Shown here: piece by piece, positions 59,173 through 64,000 of the stretch
How the letters are laid out: each line of letters begins with the position of its first letter
Numbering within the stretch: the stretch's first letter is position 1
Origin: a bacterium Scap17
GTDB lineage: Bacteria > Pseudomonadota > Gammaproteobacteria > Pseudomonadales > Halomonadaceae
NCBI GenBank assembly: GCA_013376735.1
Contig: VINJ01000001.1
Coordinates: 1,364,001-1,428,000, forward strand
Length of the DNA stretch: 64,000 nucleotides
Direction: 5' to 3'
Translations under genes and position numbers: made by a program
The notes under the pieces: model-generated
The model's database searches: none
Seen by the model: only the letters and a program-made list of their open reading frames with translations
What the model was told of the DNA's origin: nothing

Positions 59173-59757
59173 ATGTGGAAACTCTCTTCCGCGAGTGATT
59201 GGCTCGACCGCCTCAACCACTCCCGCCACGCCATGCTGTGGCTGTTCATCGCTTCGATGCTGGAAACCCTGCTGATCCCGATTCCCATCGAGGTCGTTCT
59301 GATCCCGTGGATGCTGCGCCATCCCGAGCGCCGCTGGCGCGTGGCCGCGGTGGCACTCGCCGGTAACCTGACCGCAGCATTGCTGGGCTTCTATCTGGGT
59401 GCCTACGCGCTGGCGGCGTGGGGTGATGGGTTGATCGGCTTCTTCGGCGGGCAGCAGGCCTTCGAATCCTTCCAGCAGCGCTTCAGCGAGCATGGCTTCC
59501 TTGCCATCATGCTGATCGGCATCGTGCCGATTCCCTTCCAGAGCGCCATGCTGGTCGCCGGTGCCAGCGGCTATCCGGTCGCGTTGTTCCTGCTGGCGGC
59601 ATTGGTCGGGCGCGGGGTGCGCTATTTCGGACTGGCAGCCCTGGTGGCACTGGTCGAGGATCAGGCGCTGGCGCTCTGGCAACGCTACTCGCGTCCGCTG
59701 GGAGTGATCGGGCTGGCGCTGACCGGCGTCTGGCTGTGGCAGGCCTTCATCGCCTGA
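59173..59757 (+). CDS. YqaA/DedA-type VTT-domain membrane protein
   Basis: 194 residues with about five helices. ETLLIPIPIEVVLIPWMLRHP and the later GIVPIPFQSAMLVAGASGYP are the paired re-entrant motifs of the VTT (SNARE-associated/DedA) fold in its YqaA form. DedA proteins are thought to move phospholipids or polyprenyl phosphate across the membrane; YqaA proteins are less studied. It has a short gap (109 bp) after glcC and a convergent dsdA only 4 bp away with no terminator between them. Confidence 0.88.
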   Translation: MWKLSSASDWLDRLNHSRHAMLWLFIASMLETLLIPIPIEVVLIPWMLRHPERRWRVAAVALAGNLTAALLGFYLGAYALAAWGDGLIGFFGGQQAFESFQQRFSEHGFLAIMLIGIVPIPFQSAMLVAGASGYPVALFLLAALVGRGVRYFGLAALVALVEDQALALWQRYSRPLGVIGLALTGVWLWQAFIA

Positions 59758-59761
59758 TCGC

Positions 59762-61168
59762 TCACTCTCGCCGGCTTGCGCTGGCCTGGAAGAGCAACGC
59801 CTTGCCGCGCTGATAGTCGGCCTGCCAGACCGCCTCGGGCACCATGCTGCCGCCGGTAGCCCAGACGACATGGGTGGTATTGGCCTGGACCTCCCGGTCA
59901 TCCAGGCCGACAGCCGTTCGCCAGGCTTGCCACTCGGGCGCGTCATTGCGCAGTACGTGGTGAATACCGGGCACGCCGGCCAGCGCGGACGGCTCAAGCA
60001 TGAGTCCTTCACTGTCATATGCCAGCGCGAGCAGTTCGAGCAGATGCTCATCACGCACGGTATGGATGCCGCTGAGCAAGGGGGCCATCACACGCCCGAC
60101 GAAGGCTGAGGCGCGACCCACCGCCAGGCCATCGGCGCAGGTGCGATTGTCCAGCCCGATATCCTCGACCGCGATGCCGTCATGTTCGCCGGTCAACATG
60201 CCCAGCAGCATGCAGGGGGAGTTGACCGGCTCGGCGAAGAAGCAGTGCACGGCGTCACCGAAGACCAGCTTGAGGCCCCAGGCCACGCCGCCCGGCCCGC
60301 CGCCGACGCCGCAGGGCAGATAGACGCAGAGCGGATGGCGGGCATCCACCGGGATGCCCTGCGCCGAGAGCTGTTCCGCGAGGCGGCTGGCCGCCGTGGC
60401 ATAACCCACGAACAGGTCCCGCGAGCTTTCGTCATCGATGAAGTGGGCGTTGGGCTGCTGCGCTTCCTGGCGCCCAGCGGCGACGGCCTTGCCATAGTCG
60501 CCGCCGTGTTCCACGACCTCGGCCCCCTTCGAACGCAGCAGGTCCTTCTTCCACTGCTTGGCATCCGCCGACATGTGCACGGTGACATGAAAGCCGAGCC
60601 GCGCGCTCATGATGCCGATGCTGAGCCCCAGATTGCCGGTGGAGCCCACCACGACCTGGTGTCCGGCCAGCAGCTCGCGTATCTCGTCACGCTGGAAGGC
60701 GCGATAGTCGTCTTCAGGACGCAGCAGTCCCGCATCGATGGCGAGCTGCTCGGCATGCTTGAGCACCTCGTGAATGCCGCCACGCGCCTTGATGGAACCC
60801 GAGATGGGCAGGGCGTTGTCACACTTGATCATCAGCCGGCCGGGAAGCACGGATTCGTCGTGAGATGAGCCGCGCGCGAACCTGTCGCCCAGCGCCTGTT
60901 GCAGGGCAGGGGCCGCCACCAGCGGTGACTCGATGCGCCCCGAGGCGGCGGCGGTCTCGGGGAAGGCTTCGGCAATCCAGGGCGCGAAGCGCGCAAGGCG
61001 TGCTTCGGCGTCCGCGATCTCCTGTGCGCTCATGCCACTGGAGTGCAGCGCCCTGGCGGTCTCTGTTCGGCCGGGATTGAGCCAGGCGAATTCGTCGCCG
61101 CTCCTCAGGCTGGCGATTTCCGAGTGACGCAGCGCCAGGGTGTGGAGGTCATGGGGCGTGGCAGACAT
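59762..61168 (-). CDS. dsdA: D-serine dehydratase
   Basis: 468 residues, somewhat longer than E. coli DsdA (442). It is a fold-type II PLP enzyme: PLP lysine in SGSIKARGG, phosphate clamp GSTGNLGLSIG, PCGVGGGPGGVAWGLK, ALAYDSEGLMLEPSA and the final ATGGSMVP. It converts D-serine to pyruvate and ammonia, a detoxifying and catabolic role. No dsdC or dsdX adjoins. Its stop is within 4 bases of the convergent YqaA-type gene stop. Confidence 0.95.
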   Translation of the reverse strand: MSATPHDLHTLALRHSEIASLRSGDEFAWLNPGRTETARALHSSGMSAQEIADAEARLARFAPWIAEAFPETAAASGRIESPLVAAPALQQALGDRFARGSSHDESVLPGRLMIKCDNALPISGSIKARGGIHEVLKHAEQLAIDAGLLRPEDDYRAFQRDEIRELLAGHQVVVGSTGNLGLSIGIMSARLGFHVTVHMSADAKQWKKDLLRSKGAEVVEHGGDYGKAVAAGRQEAQQPNAHFIDDESSRDLFVGYATAASRLAEQLSAQGIPVDARHPLCVYLPCGVGGGPGGVAWGLKLVFGDAVHCFFAEPVNSPCMLLGMLTGEHDGIAVEDIGLDNRTCADGLAVGRASAFVGRVMAPLLSGIHTVRDEHLLELLALAYDSEGLMLEPSALAGVPGIHHVLRNDAPEWQAWRTAVGLDDREVQANTTHVVWATGGSMVPEAVWQADYQRGKALLFQASASRRE

Positions 61169-61393
61169 GCGGTGTCCTTGTGGCGGTTCGATCCTGCGAT
61201 CAGGTCAGGTCACAGGTTAGCGCGTCTTCCACTGGCAACGCACGTAGCCCAGCTTTCACATTCCGTAAAGGTCAGTGACAAAAAAGACCGGATTTTTTGG
61301 CAACCGTCGGGATAGAAATGCAAAAGGTGCAGTCATAGTAGGCAAGGACATGATGTTATCGCGATGTTATGTCTGGCTTTAACTGTTCTTTGG

Positions 61394-61423
61394 TCCGCCA
61401 CGGTTTTCCTGGCGGATTTTTTT
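61394..61423 (+). terminator. Orphan intrinsic terminator
   Basis: TCCGCCA-N9-TGGCGGA followed by seven T and ATGCC, like the terminator at 2426. No plus-strand gene lies upstream between here and 59757, so it may end a small RNA or an antisense transcript. Confidence 0.75.
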
Positions 61424-61696
61424 ATGCCTGAAATACGTGGGCTTTTGCCGGTGTTCGCTAGGGCTTTCGGATTCTCCCAGACTTTCAGCGACTTTCACTG
61501 TGGCCAGAGGTCTTGATGGCAGGGCGCGGTACAGCGCTTCCCAGCGACTGTCACCGCCTCGGGTTGCTGCTCGACTATTGATGAGCGTCAGGCTGGCGGC
61601 AGAGGTGGATTAGCCATTGGGTAATCTTCGAGGCGTTGGCCTGCTGGTGCAAGCATGCTGAAGGCGCTCTCGATGCACACGGTTTTCTCAGCCATC

Positions 61697-61742
61697 ACGC
61701 ACAGAGCCCCCAGCGGCGATGACCGCTGGGGGCTCTGTGCGT
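61697..61742 (-). terminator. Hairpin terminator of the CBS gene
   Basis: A 20-bp perfect stem, ACGCACAGAGCCCCCAGCGG and its complement, with a CGATGA loop, 40 bp beyond the stop at 61783. The T run is poor. Confidence 0.7.
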
Positions 61743-61782
61743 TAGGTCTGGCTCCAGGCAGTTTCTTGATGGGTGAACTGTC

Positions 61783-62202
61783 TCAACAGCCGTTCTGCAT
61801 CACCAGCAGAGCACTCAGGACATCGCGGCGGGTGACCATGCCGATCAGGCGGCCCTGCTCGACCACCGGATAGACCTTGGGACGCTGCCCATTCATGTGC
61901 TGCGCCAGGTCCGTGATGCTGTCGTTCGGGCCGACGCTCAGGACTTCGTGACGCATCAGATCGCCGACCTGGGCATGCTGGCCGCAGTGATAGGCACTGT
62001 CGAGCAGCTTGCCGAGGATGTCCTGCTCGGAGATGAAGCCGATCAGACGGTCCAGATCATCCACGACCGGCACACCGGGCAGACGGTGGTGGGTCAGGCC
62101 CTGGGCGAGTTCGAGAATGCTGGTGCGTGCCTTCACGCGATAACAGTCGCGGGACATGATGTCGCGGATGGTCGAGGGCACCTTGAGCTGAGTGGCTTTC
62201 AT
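61783..62202 (-). CDS. CBS domain pair protein
   Basis: 139 residues from ATG 62202 (GGAG 8 bases upstream; a longer frame to 62289 lacks one). Two CBS modules: SRDCYRVKARTSILELAQGL...PGVPVVDDLDRLIGFISEQDIL and RHEVLSVGPNDSITDLAQHM...VYPVVEQGRLIGMVTRRDVL. Stand-alone CBS pairs bind adenine nucleotides and regulate other proteins. The partner is not known; no enzyme is fused. It is separate from the flavoprotein gene upstream by 155 bp. Confidence 0.9.
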   Translation of the reverse strand: MKATQLKVPSTIRDIMSRDCYRVKARTSILELAQGLTHHRLPGVPVVDDLDRLIGFISEQDILGKLLDSAYHCGQHAQVGDLMRHEVLSVGPNDSITDLAQHMNGQRPKVYPVVEQGRLIGMVTRRDVLSALLVMQNGC

Positions 62203-62357
62203 GGGCGGATCTCCTGCGTCACTGCTCTCCAACTCCCCGCAGAGGAGTCGTGCGATGAATGCCGACAGCCTTCGGATGGCTGTCGGCAAGGGTCAACCTC
62301 TGACTTGAGCATAGGGCATCACTGCGTGAGCTGCGCGACCCGCTGTCTTCGCGGCGA

Positions 62358-63842
62358 TCAGTCGCCCGGGCCGCACTCCATGCAGCGCTCGACGATGGCC
62401 GGGCCCAGCTGCAGGTTGGCGTTGAGGTCACGCAGCGCGGTGCGCAGGCCTTCCTCGATCACCGGGTGATAGAAGGGCATTTCCAGCATCTGCTCGATGG
62501 TCATGCGTTGCTGATGGGACCATGCCAGCAGGTGGGCGAGGTGCTCGGCACGCGGGCCGAAGATCTCGGCGCCCAGCAGCAGGCCGGTGCCTTGCTCGCC
62601 ATAGACGCGCAGCATGCCCTTGTTCATGCGCATCACGCGGGAGCGACCCTGGCCGGTGAAGTCGACTTCGCCCACCGCGTAGCAGTCGCAGGCACCGTAG
62701 CGCTGTTCGATCTCGGCGGTCGAGAGGCCGATGGTGGCCATCTGCGGATCACTGAACACGACAGCGATGGTGCTCTTGCGCTGCCCGGCACGTACGTCGG
62801 GGAAGCGACCGGCGTTGTCACCGGCGATACGCCCCTCATCGGAGGCTTCGTGCAGCAGCGGCAGGTCGTTGTTGGCGTCGCCGGCGATGAAGACATGGCT
62901 CGGCGTGTCGTCGCTCAGACGAGTCTGCAGGGTGTGACGATTGAAGATCGGCACGCCGCGCTCGTCCAGCTTCAGACCCAGCGCCTCAATATTGAGGCGA
63001 TCGACATTCGGGCGACGGCCAGTGGCCGCGAGCAGATAGTCGAAACGTTCGGTCAGGCGAGCTTCGCTGCCACGCTCGATGAAGGTGATCTCGACACCGG
63101 CACCGTTCTCGTCCTCGACACGTTCGATCTTCTCGACCTTGGCGTCCGGGTCGAGATAGAACTCCTCGTTGAAGACGCGATCGGCATTGGCACGCAGCTT
63201 CTCGTCACGCAGCGGGCCGATGGCGCCGCCGACACCGAACATGCGAATGCGCACGCCGAGACGCGTGAGCGCCTGGCCCAGTTCCAACCCGATGACGCCC
63301 GGGCCGAAGACGGCGACGGATTCCGGCAGGTCGTCCCAGTCGAAGACGCTGTCGTTGATGATCAGGCGGTCTCCGGCATTCTCGAAGAAGCCCGGATAGC
63401 TGGGGCGTGAGCCGGTGGCGATCACGACACGCTCGAAGGTGACGCGGGTCTCGTTGTCGCCGATGATCAGGCTGTTGGCGGTCTCGAAACGCGCATTGCC
63501 GCGCAGCTTGTCGTGGGAGGGAATGCCTTCCACGGACTCGACCACGAAACCGACGAAGCGGTCGCGCTCACGCTTGACGCGGTCCATCACGGCGCGGCCA
63601 TCCACCTTGACCTCGCCTTCGACATTGATGCCGAACGGTGCGGTGTCACGGGCGTGATGCGCGGCTTCTGCAGCACTGATCAAAAGCTTGGACGGCATGC
63701 AGCCGACACGGGCACAGGTGGTGCCGTAGGGGCCGCCTTCGATCATGACAACGGAATCGGTGTGTGCCTTGGCGGCGCGATAGGCACCCAGACCGGCACT
63801 GCCTGCGCCGATGATGGCGACTTCAACCTGGCGTTCGTTCAC
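62358..63842 (-). CDS. Dihydrolipoyl dehydrogenase-like flavoprotein disulfide reductase
   Basis: 494 residues from GTG 63842, chosen for GAGGAG 6 bases upstream; an ATG 13 codons earlier lacks one. FAD motif GAGSAGLGAYRAA, redox pair in TTCARVGCMPSK (CxxxxC), NAD motif FGPGVIGLELGQAL, second FAD segment HVFIAGDANND and the dimerisation-domain His-Glu in YHPVIEEGLRTAL. The CARVGC form differs from the CLNVGC of complex-bound E3, and no 2-oxoacid dehydrogenase genes adjoin, so its disulfide substrate is uncertain. Confidence 0.88.
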   Translation of the reverse strand: MNERQVEVAIIGAGSAGLGAYRAAKAHTDSVVMIEGGPYGTTCARVGCMPSKLLISAAEAAHHARDTAPFGINVEGEVKVDGRAVMDRVKRERDRFVGFVVESVEGIPSHDKLRGNARFETANSLIIGDNETRVTFERVVIATGSRPSYPGFFENAGDRLIINDSVFDWDDLPESVAVFGPGVIGLELGQALTRLGVRIRMFGVGGAIGPLRDEKLRANADRVFNEEFYLDPDAKVEKIERVEDENGAGVEITFIERGSEARLTERFDYLLAATGRRPNVDRLNIEALGLKLDERGVPIFNRHTLQTRLSDDTPSHVFIAGDANNDLPLLHEASDEGRIAGDNAGRFPDVRAGQRKSTIAVVFSDPQMATIGLSTAEIEQRYGACDCYAVGEVDFTGQGRSRVMRMNKGMLRVYGEQGTGLLLGAEIFGPRAEHLAHLLAWSHQQRMTIEQMLEMPFYHPVIEEGLRTALRDLNANLQLGPAIVERCMECGPGD

Positions 63843-63892
63843 GTCGTACTCCTCAAGGCGCGCCAGTAGCGCACCTGACAATGGGGTCTCAG

Positions 63893-63911
63893 GCGCGGGC
63901 GTGGCCCGCGC
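63893..63911 (-). terminator. Weak hairpin between the flavoprotein gene and its upstream neighbour
   Basis: GCGCGGGC-gtg-GCCCGCGC with no T run. It may end the partial gene at the window edge. Confidence 0.35.
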
Positions 63912-63955
63912 GTGATGAAAAGAGAAAGTTATCGGGGCCTGTCAGCGTGTAGCGT

Positions 63956-64000
63956 TCAAGCGCTGGTCAGGCTGCCGAAGTAGCGGGCGACTTCATCGCT
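63956..64000 (-). CDS. C-terminal end of an unidentified gene (partial)
   Basis: Reading the minus strand from the window edge gives SDEVARYFGSLTSA and a stop at 63956-63958. The open frame and sensible composition suggest a real gene entering from the right, upstream of the flavoprotein gene and in the same direction. The fragment is too short to name. Confidence 0.45.
   Translation of the reverse strand, partial: SDEVARYFGSLTSA

Larger units (their letters stand above)
61169..61782. other. Long intergenic region upstream of dsdA
   Basis: 614 bases without a supported protein gene. It contains an orphan plus-strand terminator (61394-61423), a GC-rich hairpin (61697-61742) that ends the CBS transcript, and an AT-rich part (61270-61380) likely to hold the dsdA promoter. 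Confidence 0.45.

Noticed and set aside
61278-61299. AAAAAAgaccggaTTTTTT as a terminator
   Set aside because: The stem would be only A-T pairs with a 7-base loop, too weak to terminate; more likely part of an AT-rich promoter region.

Overview
The window is a GC-rich (roughly 60-65% by eye) chromosomal segment of a gammaproteobacterium, most likely of the Halomonadaceae (a Cobetia- or Halomonas-like marine organism). This rests on an E. coli-like cydABX-ybgE set, putA/putP, a YigM-type biotin carrier, a Smo-type polyol ABC operon, tctCBA, TRAP binding proteins and glc genes. The taxonomic call is an inference, not a database result. I see no phage, insertion sequence, CRISPR array or rRNA. 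One tRNA, tRNA-Gly(CCC), is present.

Layout. 1-2.1 kb: a tandem array of small secreted repeat proteins of unknown family, continuing off the left edge. 2.2-2.45 kb: an apparent stand-alone RNA gene with promoter, hairpins and terminator. 2.7-8.8 kb: exported HAD hydrolase, carboxylesterase, DUF6314 protein, YigM, MocR regulator and a DMT exporter. 8.9-11.9 kb: two OmpW proteins and an InaA-like kinase. 12.4-15.8 kb: cydA-cydB-cydX-ybgE. 16.2-22.7 kb: envelope glycosylation genes (GtrB-like, GtrA-like, PIG-V-like, a GtrII-like protein) interrupted by mscS. 22.8-29.7 kb: putP, putA, an AraC regulator and a small membrane protein. 29.9-35.6 kb: an IclR regulator, tctCBA and an orphan TctC. 36-40.6 kb: adenine deaminase, tRNA-Gly, two orphan TRAP binding proteins and a Yip1 protein. 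40.8-50.8 kb: a polyol operon (SorC regulator, SmoEFGK transporter, HAD phosphatase, SDR dehydrogenase, sugar kinase, xylulokinase). 50.9-53.1 kb: aldo/keto reductase with a divergent LysR regulator. 53.2-59.1 kb: glcDEF-glcG with divergent glcC. 59.2-64 kb: a YqaA-type protein, D-serine dehydratase, a CBS protein, a dihydrolipoyl-dehydrogenase-like flavoprotein and the tail of one more gene.

The segment is dominated by scavenging of small carbon compounds (proline, tricarboxylates, organic acids, polyols, glycolate, D-serine, adenine), each with a local regulator, plus outer-membrane and envelope functions. Apart from the genes, two patterns stand out. Short minisatellites, mostly with periods that are multiples of three, sit in low-complexity coding segments and promoters. 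Short tandem duplications sit just downstream of stop codons. Several intergenic regions carry clean dyads or repeats that look like operators. The best candidate for something undescribed is the left end: the secreted repeat-protein array and the structured RNA gene beside it.
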